Below, piece after piece: positions 27,624 to 35,199 of a stretch of 64,000 nucleotides of DNA. The DNA comes from Sphingomonas sp. BK580 (GTDB taxonomy: Bacteria; Pseudomonadota; Alphaproteobacteria; Sphingomonadales; Sphingomonadaceae): the NCBI RefSeq assembly GCF_014194975.1, contig NZ_JACIAY010000001.1:1-64000 (forward strand). Direction: 5' to 3'. The notes beneath the pieces were generated by a model. That model worked only from the letters and a program-made list of their open reading frames with translations, was not told where the DNA came from and ran no database searches. Position 1 is the stretch's first letter; each line of letters begins with the position of its first letter. A program made the translations under genes and the position numbers.

Positions 27624-27705
27624 GAGGACCCAATAGCGATCATTCAGAGCACCCTGCCGCTCCCCAACTCTGGCGGCCCGTTCATCTCCCTGTCGATGCC
27701 TCGGG
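27624..27705 (+). repeat. dispersed intergenic repeat, copy 5
   Basis: GAGGACCCAATAGCGATCAT, CAACTCTGGCGGCCCGTTC and ATCTCCCTGTCGATGCC. The similarity to copy 4 extends upstream over CCCTTCCCTCCCGTGCC, so the full element may be over 100 bases. It is in a gene-free stretch (27533-28024) of about 490 bases that otherwise shows only the hairpin at 27967. Confidence 0.6.
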
Positions 27706-27966
27706 CGATCGGCGGAGGCTGTTCCAGAAGGCTTTGTCGGCGAAGCCAATCGACAAGCACGCCCTTCCGTCTCGGCAACTCGACCAGGCAAGGCGTGGCG
27801 GACCGCAATCTGACCTTGGACGCCGTTACCTGATGTAGTGGAATGGGCTGAATAGCTCGGTGAGCGAGGCACAGCCCCAATACACCAAGTACTTACAACA
27901 AGTTCAATAGCTAACATGCGAGGCGACGGAGCCACTCAGCAGACCAGCCTCTCATCCAGACGCACG

Positions 27967-27996
27967 AACGGCCGCTCCATCGCTGGAGCGGCCGTT
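27967..27996 (-). terminator. strong hairpin downstream of 24-codon ORF
   Basis: Perfect 13-bp stem AACGGCCGCTCCA / TGGAGCGGCCGTT with a 4-nt loop. On the minus strand it starts 28 bases after the stop of the small ORF at 28025. No U-run follows on either strand. Likely an RNA 3' end or stabilising hairpin. Confidence 0.5.
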
Positions 27997-28024
27997 CCAT
28001 TGCCAGCCGCTGACGGTCGATAGG

Positions 28025-28099
28025 TTAGAAGCTTCGACCCGCTACGAGGCCGGTCGAGTTCTGACGATCCGCCTTCAGCGGCATGTGGCAATGAGACAT
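28025..28099 (-). CDS. 24-residue peptide ORF with extended Shine-Dalgarno
   Basis: Very short ORF beginning MSHCHMPLKADRQNSTG and ending AGRSF-stop. Its start is preceded by AAAGGAGGTG five bases before ATG, complementary to about ten bases of the 16S rRNA 3' end, far stronger than the sites of neighbouring genes. It contains a His-Cys-His cluster near the N-terminus and is hydrophilic, so it is not a hydrophobic type I toxin. A 13-bp hairpin lies just downstream, giving a complete mini-transcript layout, divergent from selO. The function is not recognised. It could be a leader peptide, a regulatory upstream ORF or a small metal- or redox-responsive protein. Confidence 0.5.
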   Translation of the reverse strand: MSHCHMPLKADRQNSTGLVAGRSF

Positions 28100-28187
28100 T
28101 CGACCACCTCCTTTCCGTTGTTGAACAGGAGCCCGGATATGGGTGACGATCGGGAAACTTGAAGGATTGTAGGTGGTTAGAACGCAG

Positions 28188-29654
28188 ATGCAGGTTCCTT
28201 TCGACAACAGCTACGCCCGCTTGCCCGAACGATTCTTCGCTCCCGTCCGCCCGCTACAAAGCCCTGCACCGACGCTGATCGAGGTGAACGACCATCTCGC
28301 GGCCGAGCTCGGAATCGATGCGTCGTGGCTGAAGAGCTCGGATGGCTTGCATATGCTCTCCGGCCGCGCGATCGCCGACGGGTCCGAGCCGCTCGCTCAA
28401 GCCTATGCCGGGCACCAGTTCGGCAACTTCGTGCCCCAACTCGGCGACGGCCGCGCCATCCTGCTGGGCGAGGTCGTGGATCGGCATGGGGGCCGGCGAG
28501 ACATCCAGCTCAAGGGTGGAGGCCGCACCCCGTTCTCTCGTGGCGGGGACGGACGGGCGGCGCTTGGCCCTGTGCTCCGCGAATATCTCGTCAGCGAGGC
28601 CATGGCGGCATTGGGAATACCAACCACCCGTGCGCTTGCCGCGATCACCACAGGCGAGCCGGTCGTGCGCGACGAAGTCCTGCCCGGAGCCATTTTGACC
28701 CGTGTGGCGTCGAGCCATGTCCGCGTGGGCACCTTTCAGTATTTCGCGGCGCGAGGTGACGACGAAGCATTACGGCTGCTCGCGGACCATGTGATCAGCC
28801 GTCACTACCACGAAGCCGCCGGGGCGGAGCAGCCATACAGGGCGCTTCTTGACGCGATAATCGCTGCTCAATCGCAACTCGTCGCCCGCTGGCTGCTCGT
28901 CGGTTTCATTCACGGCGTGATGAACACGGACAACATGTCGATAGCCGGTGAGACGATCGATTACGGCCCCTGCGCTTTCATGGACGCCTATGATCCCGCG
29001 ACGGTATTCAGCTCGATTGATCGGATGGGTCGCTACGCTTATGGCAACCAGCCGCGGATCGCGCATTGGAACCTCACCCGGCTGTCAGAAGCACTGCTTC
29101 CGCTCCTCGACGAGAACGAGGACGCGGCCGTCGAACAGGCGCAGGACGCGCTCGCCGCGTTTGGACCGTTGTTCGAGCAGGCCTATTTCGCCGAGCTGCG
29201 CCGCAAGGTCGGCTTGGCGTCGAACGAAGATGCGGACGTTGAACTCATCAACACTCTCCTGACCAGGATGACCGAAAACCAGGTGGACTTCGCTCTGTTC
29301 TTCCGCGCTCTTGGGCAAGCCGCGCTTGGTGAGGAGGAGCCGGCACGCGCGCTCTTCATCGATCCTACCGCCTTCGACGCCTGGGCGGCGGAATGGCGCC
29401 TGCGCTTGGCCCGTGAGCAACAGGATGCGGCGAGCCGCCGGTCAGCCATGGACCGGATGAATCCTGCCTTCATCCCGCGCAATCATCAGGTCGAGGCAAT
29501 GATCGCCGCAGCGGTCAACCGGAAAGATTTTGGACCCTTCCGGCGTATGCTGGATGTGCTCTCCCGGCCCTACGAGGATCAGCCCGACGCGCGGGCGCTC
29601 GCCGCCCCGCCGCTACCGCACGAGCGGGTGGCAGCGACCTTCTGCGGCACCTAG
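28188..29654 (+). CDS. selO: protein adenylyltransferase SelO (YdiU family)
   Basis: Pseudokinase-fold enzyme that AMPylates proteins, implicated in redox stress in Escherichia coli. The 488-residue length from ATG 28188 is normal (an in-frame GTG at 28173 is also possible). Diagnostic segments are LAQAYAGHQFGNFVPQLGDG, QLKGGGRTPFSRGGDGRAAL, FIHGVMNTDNMSIAGETIDY and GPCAFMDAYDP, holding the nucleotide- and metal-binding Asn and Asp. The C-terminus is Cys-Gly-Thr, with Cys third from the end, the place where vertebrate SelO carries selenocysteine. An SGNH hydrolase gene follows after 16 bases. Confidence 0.95.
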   Translation: MQVPFDNSYARLPERFFAPVRPLQSPAPTLIEVNDHLAAELGIDASWLKSSDGLHMLSGRAIADGSEPLAQAYAGHQFGNFVPQLGDGRAILLGEVVDRHGGRRDIQLKGGGRTPFSRGGDGRAALGPVLREYLVSEAMAALGIPTTRALAAITTGEPVVRDEVLPGAILTRVASSHVRVGTFQYFAARGDDEALRLLADHVISRHYHEAAGAEQPYRALLDAIIAAQSQLVARWLLVGFIHGVMNTDNMSIAGETIDYGPCAFMDAYDPATVFSSIDRMGRYAYGNQPRIAHWNLTRLSEALLPLLDENEDAAVEQAQDALAAFGPLFEQAYFAELRRKVGLASNEDADVELINTLLTRMTENQVDFALFFRALGQAALGEEEPARALFIDPTAFDAWAAEWRLRLAREQQDAASRRSAMDRMNPAFIPRNHQVEAMIAAAVNRKDFGPFRRMLDVLSRPYEDQPDARALAAPPLPHERVAATFCGT

Positions 29655-29670
29655 CCGAGAGGAGTTGACA

Positions 29671-30297
29671 ATGAACCACGTCGCACTGCTGGGCGACTCC
29701 ATTTTCGACAACCGCGCCTATGTCGCCTCCGCACCCGACGTCAGTACGCAGTTGCGGGCGGAATTGGGGACAGCTTGGAAGGTAAGCCTCGTCGCGGTAG
29801 ACGGCCGTGTGACGCAAGACGTGCGGGATCGTCAGCTCAACCGCCTGCCGGACGGGATCAGCCACATCGTCATCTCGGTCGGCGGCAATGACGCGCTCGG
29901 CCAGGCCTCGATACTGGGCGAGGGCGCCCGTTCAGTCGCGGAGGCGATCGACCGCCTTGCCGAAGCGCAGGCGCGGTTTGCACGATCCTACGAAAGCATG
30001 GCGAACGCCGTTGTGGCGCTTGGCCTTCCGGTCGCCGTCTGCACCATCTACGACGCGAATTATCCGGAACCGCAACGCCGCTTGGTCGTGTCGGCGCTGT
30101 CTTTTTTCAACGATGTCATCATGCGCACGGCCTTTTCGCGCAGGCTGCCCGTCGTCGACCTGCGCCTGATCTGCAGCGCGCCGGCGGACTACGCCAACCC
30201 GATCGAACCGTCTGCGCAAGGTGGTGAGAAGATCGCACGGGTAATTGCCGCACTCGTTCGCTCCGTTTCGGCGGAGCGCTCGTCCATCTGGACCTGA
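29671..30297 (+). CDS. SGNH/GDSL-like hydrolase, atypical block V
   Basis: A 208-aa cytoplasmic protein of the SGNH hydrolase fold. Block I is HVALLGDSIFDN with Ser10, block III HIVISVGGNDALG. The usual DxxH near the C-terminus is not seen; instead the sequence reads NPIEPSAQGGEKIARVI, so either another His serves or the subfamily uses a different acid/base. GAGGAG precedes ATG 29671. It follows selO by 16 bases and is likely cotranscribed with it. Substrate unknown. Confidence 0.8.
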   Translation: MNHVALLGDSIFDNRAYVASAPDVSTQLRAELGTAWKVSLVAVDGRVTQDVRDRQLNRLPDGISHIVISVGGNDALGQASILGEGARSVAEAIDRLAEAQARFARSYESMANAVVALGLPVAVCTIYDANYPEPQRRLVVSALSFFNDVIMRTAFSRRLPVVDLRLICSAPADYANPIEPSAQGGEKIARVIAALVRSVSAERSSIWT

Positions 30298-30306
30298 CGC
30301 TTGGGG

Positions 30307-31635
30307 TTAGCGAAGATCCGCCCTCAACCGCGCCGTGCGAATGATCAGGCTGAAATGATCGAACGTAGCCGGTAAAGCGCTGGTATTGAGCGCCTCGCCC
30401 GCCGGCATGTCGAACCGGCTCTCTCGGAGCAGCGACTGCAACATCAGGCTGCCGAGCAGAAGGACCAAGTTGCGCGCCGGGCACTCGCCCGGTCCGCCAC
30501 TGAAGGGGATCAAGCCCCAGCGCTCCCCCTCCCCCGTCAGCCACACCTTTGGCGCGAAACGATGCGCGAAGGGCAGGCGCTCGTCGTCGCGGTGAAGGAA
30601 GGGCAGATGGATCAGCACGCCCGTGCCCGCTGGCATGATCGCGTCGCCCCAGCGCGTGTCGCGGTCCGTCTGCCGGAGCACCGCCGGGGTCGTCGGCCAC
30701 AGGCGCACGGTATCGAGCAGGCAAGCGCGCAGAAACGGCAATTCTGGTGCTGCATCATCACGCGCCTGGCTGGCCGACGCAGGGTCAGATGCGAGCACGG
30801 CCAAAGCGCGGAAGGTCGCGATGCCTGCCGCATCGAAGGCGAACAGCCATTGCGCGACTTGGTCCTCGGGGCGCGCGCGCCGGTCTCCGGTGGCTTTGGC
30901 AAGCGCGCCAAGGGTGTTAGGCTCGGCGGAATGAAGTGCCGCGGCGATGCTCGACAGCGTGCGGTCTCGCAGCACCCGGTCCTTGGGCGCTAGAAAGGCC
31001 CCATTAGCGCGGCTGCGCACGCGGATCAGCAAGGCTGTAAGCCGCGTATCGCCTCCGGCGTGATCGCCGAATGTGCAGCGCCGCACGATGCGAAACCAAG
31101 CATCCTTGAACGCACCCCAGCTCAGGCCCTCGCCCGCTTGAGCAAGCAGCATCGGAGCCTCCTCCTCTATCACCTGCCGGAACCGCGGGAGCAGGATGTG
31201 CAACGGGCAGCCGCTCTGCAGGACATCGTCGCTGAAGGCACGCCGTGCCGCTCGCTCCGGCCCGCGCGAGATCAACGAACCAGCCGGCTCGAAATGGCTC
31301 AGCGTCGCATGCTTTTCGCTCGTGTCGCTCTGGAAGGGTTCGGGCGTCTCCGCCAGCACGCGCCGCGCGTCGGCGGACGACAGCACCACCGCATGTTCTC
31401 GAAATGGGATTCGCAATAGCACCGGGCCGTCGCCATGCCGCCGCCTGAGACGCTGAAGCAGTTGCGCGCCCGCCCGCTCGGCTCCCGTGGCCTGAAGGAG
31501 CCAGACGACCAGCGGCCGCCTGACGATGATCCCCTTGGCAAAAAGGGGTCCGCCTGCCGCAAGCAGCAGCGCTACAGTTTCCCCCACCGACAGGCGTGGC
31601 AGGGTCGATCGATCTGGGCGCGAGCTTTTCGTCAT
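30307..31635 (-). CDS. cytochrome P450
   Basis: Haem-thiolate monooxygenase of 442 aa. The haem-binding loop is PFSGGPGECPARNLV with the ligand Cys385. An ACLLDTVRLWPTTPAVLRQT region contains the ExxR-equivalent K-helix, here as a D-T-V-R variant, which is unusual because the Glu is normally invariant. The I-helix region is FAFDAAGIATFRAL, lacking the classical AGxDT threonine pair. The start is uncertain: a frame runs to GTG 31710, but ATG 31635 with GGCGGA just before it is more natural. No ferredoxin is adjacent. Convergent with the SGNH hydrolase; substrate unknown. Confidence 0.85.
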   Translation of the reverse strand: MTKSSRPDRSTLPRLSVGETVALLLAAGGPLFAKGIIVRRPLVVWLLQATGAERAGAQLLQRLRRRHGDGPVLLRIPFREHAVVLSSADARRVLAETPEPFQSDTSEKHATLSHFEPAGSLISRGPERAARRAFSDDVLQSGCPLHILLPRFRQVIEEEAPMLLAQAGEGLSWGAFKDAWFRIVRRCTFGDHAGGDTRLTALLIRVRSRANGAFLAPKDRVLRDRTLSSIAAALHSAEPNTLGALAKATGDRRARPEDQVAQWLFAFDAAGIATFRALAVLASDPASASQARDDAAPELPFLRACLLDTVRLWPTTPAVLRQTDRDTRWGDAIMPAGTGVLIHLPFLHRDDERLPFAHRFAPKVWLTGEGERWGLIPFSGGPGECPARNLVLLLGSLMLQSLLRESRFDMPAGEALNTSALPATFDHFSLIIRTARLRADLR

Positions 31636-31932
31636 TCCGCCTGAACTCGCGAACGATGACTTCGTTGTGTCGTGGTCGAATGTTGTTCGCGAACGGCTAA
31701 TTAATGACACTGGTTAGGAACGCCCATGTTTCCAAAACCGAAGATCTTGACCGATCAGCTCATGGTAATCGTCGGCGTTATCGACAGCGTTTGCCGAGTC
31801 ATAGCTCGCTTGTTTGCAGGGAGCCTTGGCGAACAGCGCCAAGCGAACATGGTTCACCCGAACATACGCCACCTCGAAACGGCAGGGCAGCCAATACCGC
31901 ACTGCATAACTGCTGCGCGGGCGTAGCAGGGC

Positions 31933-32949
31933 ATGCGCCTCCCCCTTGCTGCTGGACTCCTGGCAACCGCGACGCTCGCTGGGTGCGCGACCTCGACCCA
32001 TCTCAGCCGGAGCGAACTGTCGCGCGTTGCTGGGCGCACCTATGTGATCGTCGGCGCGTCGAGCGGTTTTGGACGCGGAGCGGCGCTCCGGCTCGGCGAG
32101 CTGCGGGCCAACGTGGTGCTCGCAGCGCGGCGTACGGACGCGCTCGAGGAGGTTGCGGTCAAGATCCGCGCGACTGGGGGACAGGCGCTGGTTATGACAA
32201 CCGACATCGCCGAGCCGGACCAGGTTAAGGCGCTCGCAGACGCCGCAACACGCCAGTTCGGCCGCATTGATGTTTGGATGAACATCGCTGGGGTGGGTGC
32301 TGCCGGCAAGTTCTGGGACGTGCCCGTCGCCGATTATTCGCGCATCGTCGACGTTAACTTGAAGGGGGTGATCTACGGCAGCCATGTGGCGCTGCGCCGC
32401 TTCCTAGCGCAGGGCAGCGGCACGCTGGTCAATATGGGCTCGGTGGAAAGCGAAATTCCGCTCGCCTATCATGCAACCTATGCGGCGACGAAAGCGGGCG
32501 TGCTGAGCCTCGGACGCGCTCTAAACGAAGAGATACGCCATGCCGGTCAGGCGCGGACGATCAAGGTGGCGACGGTAATGCCGTGGGCGGTCGACACGCC
32601 CTTCTTTACGCACACTGCCAATTATAGCGGCCATGCCGACCGGATGGTGATGATGGACGGGCCGGAAAAGGTTGTGCAGGCGCTGGTGTGGGTGTCGCTC
32701 CATCCGCGCGAGGAGTTGCCCGTCGGGTGGAAGGCGCAAATGGCTTCCACCGGCCACCACCTCTTCCCCGATCTGACCGAGCGCATCTCAGCCAACATTC
32801 ACCGGGCCGAGCTGGCCAAGGGCTCAGCCGTCGCTCCGACGGCGGGCTCGGTGCACCAGCCGATGGCGGAGGGCCGCGACGTCGAGGGCGGTGTCCGTGC
32901 GCGGATGAAGGCGGAGGACGCGCGGTTAAGGGACAAGCCGAAGCCATGA
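31933..32949 (+). CDS. short-chain dehydrogenase/reductase with lipoprotein signal
   Basis: SDR oxidoreductase of 338 aa. It starts with a clear lipobox (MRLPLAAGLLATATLAGC, Cys18), so the enzyme may be lipidated and held at a membrane, unusual for an NAD(P)-dependent SDR. The Rossmann motif YVIVGASSGFGRGAALRLG is the TGxxxGxG variant, the NAG equivalent is WMNIAGVG, and the catalytic YxxxK lies in YHATYAATKAGVL. The C-terminal 60 residues are hydrophilic and charged. It is divergent from the P450. If truly exported, cofactor supply is a puzzle; alternatively the first 30 residues are a mis-assigned start. Confidence 0.8.
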   Translation: MRLPLAAGLLATATLAGCATSTHLSRSELSRVAGRTYVIVGASSGFGRGAALRLGELRANVVLAARRTDALEEVAVKIRATGGQALVMTTDIAEPDQVKALADAATRQFGRIDVWMNIAGVGAAGKFWDVPVADYSRIVDVNLKGVIYGSHVALRRFLAQGSGTLVNMGSVESEIPLAYHATYAATKAGVLSLGRALNEEIRHAGQARTIKVATVMPWAVDTPFFTHTANYSGHADRMVMMDGPEKVVQALVWVSLHPREELPVGWKAQMASTGHHLFPDLTERISANIHRAELAKGSAVAPTAGSVHQPMAEGRDVEGGVRARMKAEDARLRDKPKP

Positions 32950-33025
32950 TCCAGCCTCTGGAGGCGAGTGCCTGACGGACGCAGCTTGCCTTCGACGTGA
33001 GAGCGATACGTGCTGAGGAGAAGGT

Positions 33026-33067
33026 GGCGCCCCGCCGCTTGAGGGGGTTGAGGGCAAGCGGGGCGCC
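33026..33067. terminator. GC-rich hairpin between convergent genes
   Basis: GGCGCCCCGCCGCTTG (33026-33041) pairs with CAAGCGGGGCGCC (33055-33067), leaving a 3-nt bulge. It lies in the 324-base gap between the convergent SDR and a small membrane-protein gene and is a plausible two-way terminator. No gene is seen in the rest of that gap. Confidence 0.4.
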
Positions 33068-33273
33068 GAGGAGCCTGATGTGCTTGGGACACGTCAGTGC
33101 CTGTCAGAACTTCACCAGACCGCCCGCGTTCCGTCTCTCGATCTAGGTGAGAAAAGTTGTTCGTCTTCGTTCGACGCGGCCAAAACCAAGCGAAAAATTG
33201 CTTCTTGGGCCTGTGAGGGATCAACGGTTCGGGCTTGGCAACTAGATGTCGCGCAGCAGCCTGTGACCAGCCG

Positions 33274-33501
33274 CTACGGCCGCTCTCTATGTCGTCGGGC
33301 CCGTATCATGGATACCACGAAGCCGGCCAGCGCGCCGCCCATCACGAAGACCAGCACGTTCTCCGGTGCCGCCGCGGGCGCCACGCCTAGCTTCAAGATA
33401 TAGAGCAGTAATCCAACGATGGCACCAGCCACCGCGCTGACCAGCGGGGCGGACCTGTCGCGGGGACCGGGGCGGGAGGGTTCGCTTGTCGGTTGAGCCA
33501 T
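33274..33501 (-). CDS. small two-helix membrane protein
   Basis: A 75-aa protein with a Pro-rich N-terminus and two hydrophobic segments (SAVAGAIVGLLLYILKLGV and VLVFVMGGALAGFVVSMI), ending with a basic tail RARRHRERP. Purine-rich bases precede the ATG. No family recognised. Part of a run of very small genes in this region. Confidence 0.6.
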   Translation of the reverse strand: MAQPTSEPSRPGPRDRSAPLVSAVAGAIVGLLLYILKLGVAPAAAPENVLVFVMGGALAGFVVSMIRARRHRERP

Positions 33502-33556
33502 GATCTAATCTCCATATCTGCACCGCTTCTCGCCGGCGTCGTCGCTGCCACTCGCG

Positions 33557-33739
33557 TCACCGATGCTCGCGCGTGTCTCCCCGCAGTTCGTCCGCGGTGA
33601 GTTCATCCTGCGCCTTGCCGCAGATGTCACGGTCGGCGTCATCTTCGCCCGGGTCATCTGCGCCGGCGCGCTGGGGATCGTTCTCCACCTCGAGCGCACG
33701 TTCGAAATCTCCGGCGGGCTCGTCGTCGTCATCGAACAT
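33557..33739 (-). CDS. small acidic hydrophilic protein
   Basis: A 60-aa protein starting MFDDDDEPAGDFERALEVEN, strongly acidic, with a single Cys. GGAG is seven bases upstream of ATG 33739. No structure or family recognised. Similar small acidic proteins in sphingomonads are often stress-induced. Confidence 0.55.
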   Translation of the reverse strand: MFDDDDEPAGDFERALEVENDPQRAGADDPGEDDADRDICGKAQDELTADELRGDTREHR

Positions 33740-33792
33740 TGAATATCTCCATTCGTGCGCTCCGTTCGGAAAAGGAGCGATGGCGCCGTCGG

Positions 33793-34899
33793 TCAGGCGT
33801 GGATTGCCGCAGGCGCCTGTGTTGTCGCCGCCGGGGTGAGTTGTGCCATGTCGCCCGCCTCGGGAGGCGGCACGTCGGGCGCGCTGGCGTCGCGACGGTG
33901 CCACCAGCGCCAAGCCAGCACACCGCTGCCGACAAGCGCCGCGGCCGTCAGCGCCGGGCGCTTGGTCGCCTTCACGTAGAGGCTCGATCCACGGAGCAGG
34001 TGCGGCTCGTGTGTGCCACGCTCGTGGCCACCATAGCCGGGGCTGAACAAGGCGCGGCGATGATCGTCGTCGGATACGCGAGTTCGCGATTGTTGCGACG
34101 TGAACATCAGCGTCTCCATCACCTTGTCCGTGAGACGCGGGGCGATGGCGCCGACCATGGCGGCGAGCTTCGCCTGGCTGCCGACGAACATGTCGCGCTT
34201 GCGATGCGCAGCGCACCACAGGATCGCCTCGGCGACCGCTTCGGGCGAATAGATCATCCCGCGATGCACCGGTTGCATCGGCATGAAATTCCCCGCGTGC
34301 TCGTTGTACGGCGTGTCGATCCGGCCGGGGTGGATCAGTGACACCGAGATCGGCCAGCCCTCGTGCTCAATCTCCTGCCGCAGCGCCCCGGTAAGCCCGT
34401 GGACGGCAAATTTCGCGGAAGCATAGCTGCTCTGTACCGCCGGCGCCTTGTCGCCGAACAAGCTGCCGATGTTGACGATCGCGCCGGGCTTGTTGGCGGC
34501 ACGATAATAGCGCAGCGCGGCGAGCGAGCCGTGGACGGTGCCCCAATAGACCGTGTCGAACATGCGGTGCCACTCGGCCAGCGGCACGTCCCAGAGCCGG
34601 CCGAAGATCGAGATGCCGGCATTGTTGACCCAGGTGTCGAAGCCGCCGAAGACGCGTTCGGCGGCCGCACCGACGCGCGCCACGTCCCCTTCCTGCCCTA
34701 CGTCGCAGACCACGTAAGCGGCACGACCACCGGCGGCCTCGATCTCCTCGACCAGGCCGCGCAGCGCCTCCTCGTTCCGGGCCACCGCGACCACCGCTGC
34801 GCCGGCCTTGGCGGCCATGCGAGCGGTCGTCAGCCCGATCCCACTACTCGCTCCGGTGATGACGATGACCTGCTCGGCCAAGGCTTTGAGAGCCGCCAC
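33793..34899 (-). CDS. short-chain dehydrogenase/reductase with C-terminal membrane segment
   Basis: SDR family protein of 368 aa. The cofactor motif is VIVITGASSGIG (11-22), NNAG is in TWVNNAGISIFG, and the catalytic YxxxK is in SSYASAKFAVHGLTGAL, with HPGRIDTPYNEHAGN after it. The C-terminal 60 residues add one hydrophobic helix (ALTAAALVGSGVLAWRWW), so the enzyme is probably tail-anchored. It shares layout with the 31933 SDR (DVPLAEWHRM versus DVPVADYSRI), so the two belong to one subfamily. Substrate unknown. Confidence 0.88.
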   Translation of the reverse strand: MAALKALAEQVIVITGASSGIGLTTARMAAKAGAAVVAVARNEEALRGLVEEIEAAGGRAAYVVCDVGQEGDVARVGAAAERVFGGFDTWVNNAGISIFGRLWDVPLAEWHRMFDTVYWGTVHGSLAALRYYRAANKPGAIVNIGSLFGDKAPAVQSSYASAKFAVHGLTGALRQEIEHEGWPISVSLIHPGRIDTPYNEHAGNFMPMQPVHRGMIYSPEAVAEAILWCAAHRKRDMFVGSQAKLAAMVGAIAPRLTDKVMETLMFTSQQSRTRVSDDDHRRALFSPGYGGHERGTHEPHLLRGSSLYVKATKRPALTAAALVGSGVLAWRWWHRRDASAPDVPPPEAGDMAQLTPAATTQAPAAIHA

Positions 34900-35199
34900 A
34901 TCAATCTCCTGATGTCGTTTAACATCATGTATTTGGATGATTATCTATTGCTCATGCGCCAACGAGGGGAGCGGCGCAGGAGTTCAGAACGACATGAAAA
35001 TACTCTCGGACCGTGCTGCCGCTGGCCCGAACCCCTCTCCCGCACGACATGATGTCACATCGCAGCCCTGGTTTTTTCGCTCGTGACGCAGAGGTGGCTG
35101 CCCGCGCTGCCACTGCTCACCCACTTCGGTTGGTAAGGCACATGAAAGTCTCAGTTTCCCGCGCCGGCTAAGGAGGGCCCGCACCGCCGGGAGACGATC
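34900..35199. promoter_or_regulatory. divergent intergenic region upstream of nuoD and SDR
   Basis: A 300-base gap between divergent genes. A relatively AT-rich stretch (ATCATGTATTTGGATGATTA, near 34922) could hold the SDR promoter. No clear operator was found. Confidence 0.3.

Noticed and set aside
31726..31926. 66-codon plus-strand ORF before the lipoprotein SDR
   Set aside because: No ribosome site and no protein-like pattern; it lies in the divergent promoter region of P450 and SDR genes.
33024..33149. Short GTG frame after GAGGAGAAG near 33016
   Set aside because: The frame passes through the GC-rich hairpin, is rich in Arg/Pro and has no conserved character.
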